A DNA stretch of 64,000 nucleotides from Nonomuraea angiospora (GCF_014873145.1 NZ_JADBEK010000001.1:1798001-1862000), one strand, 5' to 3'. Positions 48,819 through 57,825 are shown, numbered from the stretch's first letter. Numbers and translations: made by a program. The notes: generated by a model from the letters alone, not told the origin.

Positions 48819-50357
48819 TCAGCGACCGGGCTCCTCCAGCTCGACGGTGTGTTCCGCCCGGGCCGGCAGGAGCAGGGCGGTGATGACCACCGCCACGGAC
48901 AGCACCGCGCCGAGGATGAAGGCCAGTCGCATCCCGTCGAGGTCGGCGAGCGCCTCGGCGACTCCCTCGGCCTTCAGGGCGTCGGCGCGCGCGCTCATCA
49001 CGGTGATCACGATGGCGGTGCCGAGGGCCGCCGAGACCTGCTGGAGCGTGCTCAGGATCGAGCTGCCGTGGGAGTAGAGCCGCGGGGGGACCGCGCCGAG
49101 CCCGAGGGTGAAGACCGGGGTGAAGGTCGCGGCCAGGCTCACCATCAGCAGCGCGTGCAGGCCGAGGATCTGCCAGTACGGCATCGTCATCGTGACCTGG
49201 GTGAAGCCGGCCAGCGAGAGCATGATGCCGATCGCGCCGGGGATGACCAGGACCCGGCCGCCGAACTGGTCGAACAGGCGGCCGACGGTCGGACCGAGCA
49301 GGCCCATCGCCAGGCCGCCGGGCATCACGAGGAGGCCGGTCTCCAGGGCGCTGAGGCCGCGGACGCTCTGCAGGTAAAGCGGCAGCAGGATCATCGAGCC
49401 GAGCATCGCCATGAAGGACACCGACATCAGGATCAGCGCGACGGTGTAGGTGCGGTGGCGCAGGGTGCGCAGGTCCATCAGCGGTTCGTCGCGCTTCTGC
49501 AACGACAGCTGGCGGAAGACGAAGACGGCGATGGTGACCAGCCCGGCCGCCACGATCCCGGCGGCAAGGCGGGCGTCACCGCCCTCGAACCGGCTGAGCC
49601 CGTAGACCAGGCCGCCGAAGCCCGCCGCGGCGGTCACCACGCTGAACCAGTCGATGGTGCTGAACCGGGGCTCGCCGATGTTCTTGAGCCGCTTCAGGCC
49701 GCTCCAGGCGATCAGGGCGGCGATGGGGAACACCACGGCGAACAGCAGGCGCCAGGACCCGAACTGCAGGATCACCCCCGAGATCGCCGGGCCCATCGCG
49801 GGCGCCACCGAGATGGCCAGGGTGACGTTGCCCATGACCCGGCCCCGGTCCTCCTCGGGCACCACCTGCATCAGCGTGGTCATCAGCAGCGGCATCATCA
49901 CGGCCGTCCCGGACGCCTGGACGATGCGCGCGCCCAGCAGCACCTCGAACGTCGGCGCGACGGCGGCCAGCGCCGTGCCGGCCAGGAACAATCCCATCGC
50001 CACCGTGTAAGCGCGGCGGGTGGTCACCCGCTGCAGGAACCAGCCGGTGATCGGGATGACCGCGGCCATGGTCAGCATGAAGGCGGTCGAGAGCCACTGC
50101 GCGGTCTGCTCCGTGATGTGCAGCGCGTCCATCAACCGCGGGATCGCGTTGATCATGATCGTCTCATTGAGGATGACCACGAACGTGGCGAGCACAAGCA
50201 GCCGGATCACGGCCGGGGTGCGGCCCGAACCGGCGGCCGCGGGCTTGGCGGGTGAGTCTAGCTGTGGGCTGGGCACGGCACCTCGATCAGAGTTGTCGGA
50301 AACAGTGTGGTCAGGGCTGGTGGTCCAGCCTCGGGTCTCACGAGCAGTCGTGGTCAT
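48819..50357 (-). CDS. DHA2-family multidrug MFS exporter
   Basis: 512 residues from ATG 50357 (a start at 50384 is also open). About 14 hydrophobic segments; LNETIMINAIPRLMDALHIT at helix 1, WLSTAFMLTMAAVIPITGWF, and motif C-like ISVAPAMGPAISGVILQFGS define the DHA2 drug:H+ antiporter family (EmrB/LfrA-like). It should export hydrophobic cations or antibiotics across the membrane. No regulator is adjacent; the permease relic follows its upstream region. Confidence 0.88.
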   Translation of the reverse strand: MTTTARETRGWTTSPDHTVSDNSDRGAVPSPQLDSPAKPAAAGSGRTPAVIRLLVLATFVVILNETIMINAIPRLMDALHITEQTAQWLSTAFMLTMAAVIPITGWFLQRVTTRRAYTVAMGLFLAGTALAAVAPTFEVLLGARIVQASGTAVMMPLLMTTLMQVVPEEDRGRVMGNVTLAISVAPAMGPAISGVILQFGSWRLLFAVVFPIAALIAWSGLKRLKNIGEPRFSTIDWFSVVTAAAGFGGLVYGLSRFEGGDARLAAGIVAAGLVTIAVFVFRQLSLQKRDEPLMDLRTLRHRTYTVALILMSVSFMAMLGSMILLPLYLQSVRGLSALETGLLVMPGGLAMGLLGPTVGRLFDQFGGRVLVIPGAIGIMLSLAGFTQVTMTMPYWQILGLHALLMVSLAATFTPVFTLGLGAVPPRLYSHGSSILSTLQQVSAALGTAIVITVMSARADALKAEGVAEALADLDGMRLAFILGAVLSVAVVITALLLPARAEHTVELEEPGR

Positions 50358-50504
50358 ACACAGACTGACCGGCAGCACTGACAAAACTCATCGCCCACGT
50401 CCAACATTCCGGCACGTGAGGCGAAATGTCACCCACTTTTCTCGGCATGCGAGAAGCGCGAGACCGGTAGCCGCCGCCGTCATGGGCCGGTCGGCGTGCT
50501 GCTC

Positions 50505-50828
50505 CTCCGCGGCGCGGCTCGACGGCGCGGGAGCGGTGCGGCTGTTCATCCGGATCGTCTTCCCGCTGATCTGGCTGGGCGTCCTCACCGCGGGCCTGAT
50601 CGCGGGGCTGCAGGCGTACAACGAGTTCCTGCCGGCCGTGACGTTCATCCAGGACAGCGAGAAGCTGCCGGTCTCCCTGTCGCTCTACTCCTTCCAGCAG
50701 GGCTTCTCCCCCGACTGGGCGCTCGTCGGCGCGGCCGGTCTGATCATGGCCCTGCCGCCCTGGTGTTGTTCCTGTCCCTGCAACGCCGCTTCGTCGCGGG
50801 TTACACCTCGTCGGGGATGTCGGGCTGA
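50505..50828 (+). pseudogene. Carbohydrate ABC permease relic (C-terminal third)
   Basis: The reading ARLDGAGAVRLFIRIVFPLI begins at the EAA loop of a MalG-type permease and continues through LQAYNEFLPAVTFIQDSEKL and FSPDWALVGAAGLIMALP. It then shifts frame at a C-rich run near 50757 and ends as [18 protein letters not shown]. The N-terminal two thirds are missing. Its end overlaps the convergent TetR gene. Confidence 0.8.
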
Positions 50829-51427
50829 GCGGGCACGTCGCCGCGTAGCGCCTCCAGGAGCCGCGCCAGGGCGGCCTGGGTGGCCGGCAGGTCCGCGGGG
50901 TCGTCAGAGCCCGCCACCCAGAGCGCCGCCTCGTTCATCGCACCCGACAGCAGGTGGGCCAGCGGCGCGACCGGCTGGGGCGCGATCGTGCCCGCCCGGA
51001 TCAGGTCGGTGAGCGCGTCGGCCAGGTGGCGGGCTGAGGCGGCCTCGTCCATCGCGCGCCATTCGGTCCAGCCGAGCACGGCGGGGCCGTCGACGAGCAT
51101 GATCCGTTGAACGCCCGGGGCCGTGCTCGCGGTCAGGAACGCCTGGCAGCCGGCGGTCAGGCGGGTCCAGAGGTCGTCGTGGGCGTCGGCGGTCCGCGCC
51201 ACCGTCCCGGCCACCTCCTGCTGCACCTGCTCCAGGACGGCCCTGAACAACTCGGCCTTGCTCTCGAACAGATGGTAGAGCGCGCCCTTGGTCACCCCGG
51301 CCTCGGCGACGATCTCCGACAGGCTCACCGCGCCGTAACCCCGGTCCGCGAACAGGCGCCTGCTCTCGCGCAGCAGGGCCCGCCTGGTCTGCTCCCGCTG
51401 CCGCGCCCGGACGCCGTGCGTCTTCAT
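50801..51427 (-). CDS. TetR/AcrR family regulator
   Basis: 208 residues: [32 protein letters not shown] (about 39-67) and the C-terminal TetR_C domain with [18 protein letters not shown] 51427 has GAGGAAG upstream. It is divergent from a VOC protein gene across two 21-bp palindromes, which identify both genes as its regulon. Its C-terminus overlaps the permease relic. Confidence 0.92.
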   Translation of the reverse strand: MKTHGVRARQREQTRRALLRESRRLFADRGYGAVSLSEIVAEAGVTKGALYHLFESKAELFRAVLEQVQQEVAGTVARTADAHDDLWTRLTAGCQAFLTASTAPGVQRIMLVDGPAVLGWTEWRAMDEAASARHLADALTDLIRAGTIAPQPVAPLAHLLSGAMNEAALWVAGSDDPADLPATQAALARLLEALRGDVPAQPDIPDEV

Positions 51428-51437
51428 GCTTCCTCCT

Positions 51438-51488
51438 TGACATACCGATGGTACGTCAAATACACATTCACGTACCGATGGTACGTGA
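51438..51488. promoter_or_regulatory. Two 21-bp TetR operators
   Basis: Site A (51438-51458) is TGACATACC-GAT-GGTACGTCA; site B (51468-51488) is TCACGTACC-GAT-GGTACGTGA, a perfect dyad. They are 30 bp apart centre to centre, on nearly the same DNA face. They fill the gap between the TetR gene and the VOC gene; site B ends 3 bp before the VOC ribosome site. Confidence 0.82.
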
Positions 51489-51499
51489 AAGGAGCTCGC

Positions 51500-51916
51500 G
51501 TGGAACTGACCAGTTTCTATCCCGTGATCTGCACCGCCCGGCTTCAGGAGTCCCGCGACTTCTACACCGGGCTGCTGGGGTTCGAGACGACGTTCGAGTC
51601 CGGCTGGTACGTCAGCCTGCGACGCCCCGGGACGCCGGCCTACGAGCTCGCGCTGCTCGACCACACCCACCCGACGCTGCCCGAGGCGTACCGCGCCCCC
51701 GTCCGCGGGCTGCTGCTCAACTTCGAGGTGGCGGACGTGGACGCCGAATGGGAACGGCTCGTCGTCGGCGCGGGGCTGACCGCCGAGCTCGCGCTGCGCA
51801 GCGAGGACTTCGGGCAGCGGCACTTCATCGTGGCCGATCCCAACGGGGTCCTCATCGACGTCATCACCCCGATCGCGCCCTCGGCGGAGTACGCCGGGCA
51901 GTACGTCGGCTCATGA
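51500..51916 (+). CDS. VOC-superfamily (glyoxalase/bleomycin-resistance-like) protein
   Basis: 138 residues from GTG 51500, with AAAGGAG 6 bp upstream. [20 protein letters not shown], then [18 protein letters not shown] and [14 protein letters not shown] fit one vicinal-oxygen-chelate unit of two beta-alpha-beta-beta-beta halves. The predicted metal positions are not fully conserved, so a binding role is as likely as an enzyme. It is under TetR control. Confidence 0.88.
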   Translation: MELTSFYPVICTARLQESRDFYTGLLGFETTFESGWYVSLRRPGTPAYELALLDHTHPTLPEAYRAPVRGLLLNFEVADVDAEWERLVVGAGLTAELALRSEDFGQRHFIVADPNGVLIDVITPIAPSAEYAGQYVGS

Positions 51917-52131
51917 CGCCCGGTCGGGCCGATCCGATCGGACAGCACCCCCCGACGGGCTGCGCCAGGCGCGCGACGGCCCCGGATTTCACGCACGGCA
52001 CCCCCGACGCACCGCTTGCTGCTCGACCTGGAGCTCGGGGCGGTGGTGCCAGCGGCCATCACGTTCGGCTAACGGCCAGGCCGGCGTTCGGCCGGCTCAC
52101 CGCCTACCCGGCTTGATCTCGGTGGTGTCGG

Positions 52132-53325
52132 CTATGCGGCGATGTGCTCCGGACGGACGCCCATGCCGATGAAACGACCCAAGAGGTGCCGCAGCGGCGG
52201 CAGCGTCCGGAACGCTGTGAAGATCGGCGGCACATGCCGGGTCGTGTCGTCACCCAGGTCCTTGGGATAGAGGTCGCGCAGGATGCCGACCTGGAAGGCC
52301 TGGGTGATCCTCGCGGCGCGTTCTCTGCGTGACTGCACCCGGGCCAGATCGGCGTCTTCTGGTTCGCCGCCCCGGGCGAGAAGCGGACCCAGCAGGTTGG
52401 CGGTGGCCACGGCGTCCTGCACGGCCAGGTTGATGCCCACGCCGCCCGCGGGCGACATGGCGTGGGCGGCGTCACCGATGCACAGCAGTCCTGGCCGGTG
52501 CCAGCGTGGCAGCCGGTCCACCCGGACGCTCAGATGGTGCACCGCCTCCCAGCCGTGGATCTCGTCCACGCGGTCGCGCAGGGCGGGCGCCAGTTCCGCC
52601 ACCCGGTTCCGGAACGCCGGCAGCCCGGCGGACTTCAACTCCTCGAAGGCGGCCGCCGGGATCGCGTAGGCGAGCTGCCAGTAGTCACCGCGGTCGATGG
52701 AGATCAGTGCCCCCTTGCCGCCCTGGAAGAAGGGCACCCGATCATGTGGGCGGCGGGACAGGTGGAACCACAGCACGTCCATGGGGGGCGAGGCGCTCAC
52801 GGGCGCGAGGCCGGCGCGGGCCCGTACGGTGGAGTGGCGTCCGTCGGCCCCGATCACCAGACCGGCCCGCACCTGCACGGGACCGTCCTCGGTGTCGGCC
52901 AGGACGCCGCTCACCCGCCCCTGGTCTGTGAGGAGTTCCGTGGCCTGGGCGCTGCGCAGGAGCCGGAAGGAGGGGTAGGCCGCGGCCTTGCCGGCCAGGA
53001 AGTCCAGCACGTCCCACTGCGGCATGAACGCGATGTAGGGGCAGCGCACGTTCAACCGGCTGAAGTCGGCGAAGGTGACGTCCCGGCCGCCCATGTTGAC
53101 CGCCACCTGAGGCATCTTGGTGTGCGGGAGGTCCAGGAACTCATCGATCCAGCCCAGCTCGGCGATCAGTTGCAGGGTGGAGGGGTGGACGGTGTCGCCG
53201 CGGAAGTCGCGCAGGAAGTCCGTGTGTTTCTCCAGCACGATCACCTCCACGCCCTGGCGGGCCAGCAGCAGCCCGGCCATCATGCCCGCCGGGCCGCCCC
53301 CGACGACACAACATTGTGCGCGCAT
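52132..53325 (-). CDS. FAD-dependent aromatic hydroxylase-type monooxygenase
   Basis: 397 residues of the PHBH/PheA class: CCVVGGGPAGMMAGLLLARQ (FAD ADP-binding), VIGADGRHSTVR (DG motif) and LLCIGDAAHAMSPAGGVGIN (GD motif). Such enzymes hydroxylate aromatic compounds, and relatives inactivate antibiotics such as rifampicin. The TetR gene ends 1 bp before its start, so the pair is one operon and the regulator probably senses the substrate. Confidence 0.9.
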   Translation of the reverse strand: MRAQCCVVGGGPAGMMAGLLLARQGVEVIVLEKHTDFLRDFRGDTVHPSTLQLIAELGWIDEFLDLPHTKMPQVAVNMGGRDVTFADFSRLNVRCPYIAFMPQWDVLDFLAGKAAAYPSFRLLRSAQATELLTDQGRVSGVLADTEDGPVQVRAGLVIGADGRHSTVRARAGLAPVSASPPMDVLWFHLSRRPHDRVPFFQGGKGALISIDRGDYWQLAYAIPAAAFEELKSAGLPAFRNRVAELAPALRDRVDEIHGWEAVHHLSVRVDRLPRWHRPGLLCIGDAAHAMSPAGGVGINLAVQDAVATANLLGPLLARGGEPEDADLARVQSRRERAARITQAFQVGILRDLYPKDLGDDTTRHVPPIFTAFRTLPPLRHLLGRFIGMGVRPEHIAA

Positions 53326-53326
53326 C

Positions 53327-53881
53327 TCATCCTTCTTCCGGAAACAGCAGCCCGACCAGGGCCGCGATGTCGATGGGGGTGCCCATGCGCCGGTTGACGG
53401 CGACGGTGGCGAACAGGGTCCTGGCGGCCGTGACCGTGTCGTGCGGGCGCAACTCGCCGGCCTCGACCCGTTCGAGCAGGAAGTCGCCGATGAGCAGCTG
53501 GCCCTCGCTCACCAGCGTCGCCAGCGGAACGCGGGCCTGGGCGGAGCTGAAGAACACCGCCATCAGCTCGGCGTTGTCGGCCAGCAACCGATCGAACGCC
53601 TCCAGCAACTCGGCCAGCACCTCGCGAGCCGGCCGGGTGCCGTGATCCTGGGTCCGCAGCTCCCGCAGTCGGGGCAGGAAGCCCCGCTCCGACAGCAGCG
53701 TCTCCACCATCGCCTCCTTGCTGTCGAAGTAGCGATACAGCAGGCCCGGCGTCACCTCGGCGGCCTGAGCCACATCCTTGACCGTGGCCCCGTCCACGCC
53801 CTTGTCAGCGAACACGCGCAGGGCCGCGTCCAGCAGCTGCTCCCGGCGCCATACCGCCTGCTCACTTCGCGTCCTGGCCAT
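53327..53881 (-). CDS. TetR/AcrR family regulator
   Basis: 184 residues from ATG 53881 (GAGGTGGG upstream; ATG 53893 overlaps the operator). The HTH is ATVKDVAQAAEVTPGLLYRYFDSKEAMVE (about 30-58). It is the first gene of a two-gene leftward operon with the FAD monooxygenase and is preceded by a perfect TetR-type dyad. Confidence 0.92.
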   Translation of the reverse strand: MARTRSEQAVWRREQLLDAALRVFADKGVDGATVKDVAQAAEVTPGLLYRYFDSKEAMVETLLSERGFLPRLRELRTQDHGTRPAREVLAELLEAFDRLLADNAELMAVFFSSAQARVPLATLVSEGQLLIGDFLLERVEAGELRPHDTVTAARTLFATVAVNRRMGTPIDIAALVGLLFPEEG

Positions 53882-53892
53882 GGCCCACCTCA

Positions 53893-53912
53893 TTGAGTAA
53901 ACGTTTATTCAA
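53893..53912. promoter_or_regulatory. TetR operator TTGARTAAACGTTTAYTCAA
   Basis: The site at 53893-53912 is a 20-bp inverted repeat with one asymmetric pair (TTGAG/ATTCAA ends) centred on TAAACGTTTA. It lies just before the TetR-monooxygenase operon start and fits autorepression. Confidence 0.75.
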
Positions 53913-53949
53913 CATACCACGCAGGCCCGCCGTCGCCAGTACCGCCCTG

Positions 53950-53980
53950 TTGACCTCAAGCATGGTTGAGGAGACAGGAT
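53950..53980 (+). promoter_or_regulatory. MerR/SoxR-type promoter with 19-bp spacer
   Basis: TTGACC (53950-53955) and CAGGAT (53975-53980) are 19 bp apart and overlap the dyad CCTCAA-N6-TTGAGG (about 53954-53971). Long spacers with a centred dyad are the mark of MerR-family promoters; CCTCAA/TTGAGG resembles the SoxR box. The start codon at 53987 would be at or next to +1, implying a leaderless mRNA. No MerR-family gene is in the window. Confidence 0.5.
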
Positions 53981-53986
53981 GACGGC

Positions 53987-54808
53987 ATGACCTCTGTTCA
54001 GCACGGAAAAGCGCTGGTCCTCGGTGCCGGTGGACCTGTCGGCACGGCGTGGCTGGCGGGCCTCGCCACAGGGCTGCGCCACGCGGGCATCGACCTCGCC
54101 GATGCCGATCTCATCGTGGGCACCTCGGCCGGAGCGATCGCCGCGGCCATGCTCACCACCGGCCGTGACCTCGCCGATGTGGAAGTGCTGCCGTCCGCGC
54201 ACTCCGGACGTTCCAGACCGCCGGACCTGGCCGCGATGGGGCAGGCGTTCGCCACGCTGAGCGACCCGGCCCTGGATCCGGACGACAAACGCCGCCGGGC
54301 CGGGCGTATCGCGCTCACTGCCGACGCCCCGTCCGAGGACGGGCACCTGGCCGGGATCTCCTTCCTGGTCGAGACCCGGACGTGGCCCGACCGCCCCTTG
54401 CTGATCACCGCGGTGGACGCCGAGACCGGCGAACCGAAGGTATGGGACCGCGACGGCGAGGCGACCCTGGTCGAGGCCGTCGCGTCGAGCTCCGCGTTTC
54501 CCGGAACGGTCGCTCCGATCACCGTCAACGGCCGCCGCTACATGGACGGCGCTCTGCGCAACGGCGTGAACGCCGACCTCGCCGCCACCGCCGCGACCCG
54601 CGTTGTCATCGAGCCGATGGCCGACCGCTTCCCGGCGAGCGAGCACCACGATGTGCGCATCGGCCCGGATGCCGAAGCGTTGGCGGCGTTCGGCACCGAC
54701 CTCGGCAACCGCGAGGCATGGACGCCCGCCTACCGCGCCGGAGTCCGACAGGCCCCGCAGGTCGCCGTGCTCCTGCGTCCCGTCTGGGACGCGGCTCCCG
54801 TCACCTGA
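53987..54808 (+). CDS. Patatin-like phospholipase
   Basis: 273 residues: ALVLGAGGPVGTAWLAGL (oxyanion loop), VGTSAGAIAAAML (nucleophile Ser) and YMDGALRNGVNADLA (catalytic Asp, DG). Short cytosolic patatin of the RssA type, distinct from the one at 32709-33749. No ribosome site is seen; the gene may be leaderless (see promoter 53950-53980). Confidence 0.9.
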   Translation: MTSVQHGKALVLGAGGPVGTAWLAGLATGLRHAGIDLADADLIVGTSAGAIAAAMLTTGRDLADVEVLPSAHSGRSRPPDLAAMGQAFATLSDPALDPDDKRRRAGRIALTADAPSEDGHLAGISFLVETRTWPDRPLLITAVDAETGEPKVWDRDGEATLVEAVASSSAFPGTVAPITVNGRRYMDGALRNGVNADLAATAATRVVIEPMADRFPASEHHDVRIGPDAEALAAFGTDLGNREAWTPAYRAGVRQAPQVAVLLRPVWDAAPVT

Positions 54809-54829
54809 CCGCGAACGAAGACGTGCCGT

Positions 54830-55210
54830 TCATGTCGCGGTGCAGGTGAGCGCCGGGGTGGCGGCGGTCCCGGCGGCGGTGAAGCCGAAGGCGGTGGTGG
54901 CGTCGGCGGCGAGCCTGCCGTTCCAGGACTCGTTGCGGACACTCACAGACGGTGCAGTGCCCGAGCGGACGCGGCCCCACAGCTGGGTGATGCTCTGCGA
55001 TCCGGGCCAGTTCCAGGTGACCGTCCAGCCGTTGATCGCCGAGCCGCCGGCGCGGACGGTGACCGTGGGCTGGAAGCCCCCGCCCCAGGCGTTGACCGTT
55101 TCGATCGTCGCCGCGCATCCGGTCGGCACCGGCGTGGGGGTGGGCGTCGGAGTGGGGGTCGGGGTCGGGACGGGCGTGCCGTCGGTGGGGACGGTCCAGG
55201 GGATCTGGGC
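54830..55210 (-). pseudogene. Secreted carbohydrate-active enzyme remnant: PT linker and CBM2
   Basis: The reverse strand encodes a linker of PT repeats (VPTPTPTPTPTPTPVPT) and a complete family 2 cellulose-binding module (CAATIETVNAWGGGFQPTVT, INGWTVTWNWPGS, ITQLWG, VRNESWNG, FGFTAAG) ending in the usual Cys-containing tail. Only about 15 residues precede the linker before the sequence becomes antisense to an ABC-exporter fragment, so the catalytic domain and signal peptide are lost. The family of the missing enzyme cannot be told. Confidence 0.8.
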
Positions 55211-55409
55211 CGGGTACGCCGACGGCGTCGAGCTCTCCGGCGGCCAGTGACAGAAGATCGCCCTGTCGCGGGCCTTCATGCGGCCGACGCCGCTGCTCGC
55301 CGTGCTCGACGGCGGCCGCATCGTCGAATGCGGCACGCACGCCGAGCTCATCGACCCGGCCGGCCGGTACACCCGCCTGTACGACCTGCAGGCCTCCGCC
55401 TACCAGTGA
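55205..55409 (+). pseudogene. ABC exporter ATPase remnant with stop in the signature helix
   Basis: The frame reads YADGVELSGGQ, then TGA where family members have TGG (Trp), then QKIALSRAFMR. It jumps to PLLAVLDGGRIVECGTHAEL and the natural end ASAYQ, so Walker B, the D-loop and H-loop are deleted between about 55286 and 55300. The 5' part of the gene is replaced by the antisense CBM2 relic. It is a doubly broken fragment of a fused membrane/ATPase exporter. Confidence 0.78.
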
Positions 55410-55413
55410 CCGC

Positions 55414-56358
55414 TCACGGCTGGCGGGAGAGGTAGCCGCCCATCGTCCGGAACACCTCGCCCGCCGGCAGGTCGGTGCCGTCCTCGGTGCGCACCCGTTC
55501 GATCACCAGGCCGTGGCTGCGGCCCCGGCGGGCCTCGGCGCCGGCGACGATGACGATGCCGTCGCCCTCGCGGATGAACACCCGGCCCGGAGTGCCGCCG
55601 TAGACGCCCTGGGAGACCGAGGCCTTCAGGACGCGGACGCGCTCGCCCTTGTAGTGGGTGAAGGCGTTGGGGTAGGGGTCGGACTGGGCGCGCACGAGCC
55701 GTTCGATGTCCTCGGCCGGCCAGTTCCAGTCGATGTTGCTGTCCTCGATCGAACGTTTGTGGAAGAAGCTGGCCTTGGTGCGGTCCTGGGGCGTCCAGTC
55801 GGTGCGGCCGGAGGCGATGAGATCCAGGGCCTCGGCGACGATGGGGGCGATGAGGTCGACCGTGCGGTGGAACAGGTCGGTGGCGGTGTCGGCCGGGCCG
55901 ACCGGGACGGCGCGCTGCACGACGATGTCCCCGGCGTCCAGCTCGGCGTTCATCATGTGGGCGGTGACGCCGACCTCCCGCTCGCCGTTGATGAGCGCCC
56001 AGATGAGCGGGGAGAAGCCGGCGTAGGCCGGGAGCAGCGAGTCGTGCACGTTGAGGATGCCGTGCCGGGGCAGGGTGAAGATCTCCGGCGGGATCCAGGT
56101 GCGCCAGTTGTTGGCGACGATGAGGTCGGGCTCGGCCTGCTTGAGGGTGAGCAGGAGCTCGTCGTCGGGCCGGTTGCGCAGCACGACCGGGACGCCGTGG
56201 GCCTCGGCCAGTTCGGCCACCGAGTCGCTCCAGATCTTCTCGTAGGCGTGGTCGCTCTGAGGGTGAGTGACCGCCAGCACCACGTCATGCCCGGAGTCCA
56301 GCAGGGCTTGGAGGGTGCGATGCCCCCAGGTCTGGTAGCCGAACATCACGACCCGCAT
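55414..56358 (-). CDS. cchA: Hydroxyornithine formyltransferase (siderophore), CchA-like
   Basis: 314 residues of the methionyl-tRNA formyltransferase fold: RVVMFGYQTWGHRTLQALL, ANNWRTWIPPEIFTLPRHGI, NVHDSLLPAYAGFSPLIWAL (His, Asp and folate-binding HxSLLP-like motif) and a C-terminal FMT_C domain. In coelichelin-type pathways this enzyme N-formylates N5-hydroxyornithine. It is divergent from an ornithine N-monooxygenase across a strong double iron box, so it is repressed by iron through IdeR/DmdR. Confidence 0.88.
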   Translation of the reverse strand: MRVVMFGYQTWGHRTLQALLDSGHDVVLAVTHPQSDHAYEKIWSDSVAELAEAHGVPVVLRNRPDDELLLTLKQAEPDLIVANNWRTWIPPEIFTLPRHGILNVHDSLLPAYAGFSPLIWALINGEREVGVTAHMMNAELDAGDIVVQRAVPVGPADTATDLFHRTVDLIAPIVAEALDLIASGRTDWTPQDRTKASFFHKRSIEDSNIDWNWPAEDIERLVRAQSDPYPNAFTHYKGERVRVLKASVSQGVYGGTPGRVFIREGDGIVIVAGAEARRGRSHGLVIERVRTEDGTDLPAGEVFRTMGGYLSRQP

Positions 56359-56389
56359 CAGCGCTCTCCTTGTGAGGTGAGGGGAATAA

Positions 56390-56423
56390 AGGTTAGGCTC
56401 GCCTAATTAGGCGAGCCTAACCT
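56390..56423. promoter_or_regulatory. Double iron box, 34-bp perfect palindrome
   Basis: AGGTTAGGCTCGCCTAA (56390-56406) is followed directly by its exact reverse complement (56407-56423). Each half matches the IdeR/DmdR consensus TTAGGTTAGGCTAACCTAA in part, and the whole can seat two dimers. It controls the divergent formyltransferase and ornithine monooxygenase genes. Confidence 0.88.
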
Positions 56424-56482
56424 AAGTTGGTTTCCGATTCCACCCATGGCTCCCCCCTCGGACCGCTCTAGAAAGGCCTTTC

Positions 56483-57781
56483 ATGCCCACTGCCGAGCAG
56501 CCCGTCCACGACCTCGTCGGCATCGGTTTCGGACCGTCCAACCTCGCCCTGGCCATCGCGCTGCGCGAGCGGCAGGCGCGCACCGGCGAGCGCATCGACG
56601 CGGTGTTCCTGGAGAAGCAACTCTCGTTCGGATGGCACCGCGGCATGCTCCTCGAAGGCACCACGATGCAGGTCTCCTTCCTCAAGGACCTGGTCACCAT
56701 GCGCAACCCCGCCAGCGAGTTCGGCTTTCTGTCCTATCTGAAGGCGCGCGGGCGGATGCTGGACTTCATCAACCACAAGACGATGTTCCCCTCCCGCATG
56801 GAGTTCCACGACTACCTGGAGTGGGCCGCCGCGCCCTTCGCCGACCAGGTCGAGTACGGCTCGGAGGTCGTCACCGTCACTCCCGTCACCGTCGACGGCG
56901 CGGTGGAGTGTCTCGACGTGGTGGTCCGCCAGGCCGACGGGGAGCTCAGCACCCGCCGCACCCGCAACCTGGTCGTCGCCGTCGGCCTGGTCCCGGTGCT
57001 GCCCGACGGGATGGTCGGCGACGAGCGCGTCTGGCACAGCGAGGAGCTCCTGGACAGGCTCCCCACGCTGACCGACCCGCGCCGGCTGGTGGTGGTCGGC
57101 GCCGGCCAGAGCGCCGCCGAGGTGACCGACCACCTGCACGGCCGCTTCCCCGGAGCCGAGGTGTGCGCGGTCTTCTCCAAGTACGGCTACACCCCCGCCG
57201 ACGACAGCTCCTTCGCCAACCGCATCTTCGACTCCGTCGCGGTCGACCACTACTTCGGCGCGCCCGAGGCGGTCAAGGACAGCCTGCGTTCCTACCACGC
57301 CTCCACCAACTACTCGGTGGTCGACCTCGACCTCATCGACGAGCTGTACCGCAGGCACTACCAGGAGAAGGTGCAGGGCAGGCAGCGGCTGCGCATCCTC
57401 AACGCCTCCCGGCTCGTCGAGGTCGCCCGGGACGCCGAGGGCGTGCGCGCCACCGTCGAGTTCCTGCCCACCGGGGAACGGACCGTGCTGGAAGCCGACG
57501 CGCTCGTCTACGCCACCGGCTACCGGCCCGGCGACCCGTTGACCCTGCTGGGCGCGGTCGGCGAGCACTGCGAGCGGCTGCCCTCGGGCGCCCTGCGCAT
57601 CGAGCGCGACTACCGGATCGCCACCTCCGCGAACCTGCGCTGCGGCATCTACGTGCAGGGGGCCACCGAGCACACCCACGGCCTGACCTCGACGCTGCTG
57701 TCCAACACCGCCGTGCGGGCCGGGGAGATCGTCGACGCGGTGGCGGGGCGGCTGCGCACCCCCTACGCGTTCTCGCGCTGA
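56483..57781 (+). CDS. cchB: L-ornithine N5-monooxygenase (CchB/SidA-like)
   Basis: 432 residues: DLVGIGFGPSNLALAIALRE (FAD site, GxGPxN), FLEKQLSFGWHRGMLLEGTT, MQVSFLKDLVTMRNPASEFG (ornithine pocket), VVVGAGQSAAEV (NADPH site) and YATGY. Makes N5-hydroxyornithine, the first step of hydroxamate siderophores. ATG 56483 has GAAAGG upstream. It is paired with the divergent formyltransferase, as in coelichelin-type loci. Confidence 0.92.
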   Translation: MPTAEQPVHDLVGIGFGPSNLALAIALRERQARTGERIDAVFLEKQLSFGWHRGMLLEGTTMQVSFLKDLVTMRNPASEFGFLSYLKARGRMLDFINHKTMFPSRMEFHDYLEWAAAPFADQVEYGSEVVTVTPVTVDGAVECLDVVVRQADGELSTRRTRNLVVAVGLVPVLPDGMVGDERVWHSEELLDRLPTLTDPRRLVVVGAGQSAAEVTDHLHGRFPGAEVCAVFSKYGYTPADDSSFANRIFDSVAVDHYFGAPEAVKDSLRSYHASTNYSVVDLDLIDELYRRHYQEKVQGRQRLRILNASRLVEVARDAEGVRATVEFLPTGERTVLEADALVYATGYRPGDPLTLLGAVGEHCERLPSGALRIERDYRIATSANLRCGIYVQGATEHTHGLTSTLLSNTAVRAGEIVDAVAGRLRTPYAFSR

Positions 57782-57825
57782 CCCCGGCCGCGGCACTGAG
57801 GCCGGCTGCGGTGACGGCCGGGTCG

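Noticed and set aside
51917..52131. Short coding fragment after the VOC gene
   Set aside because: A possible tail (THRLLLDLELGAVVPAAITF) can be read but has no start and no recognisable family.
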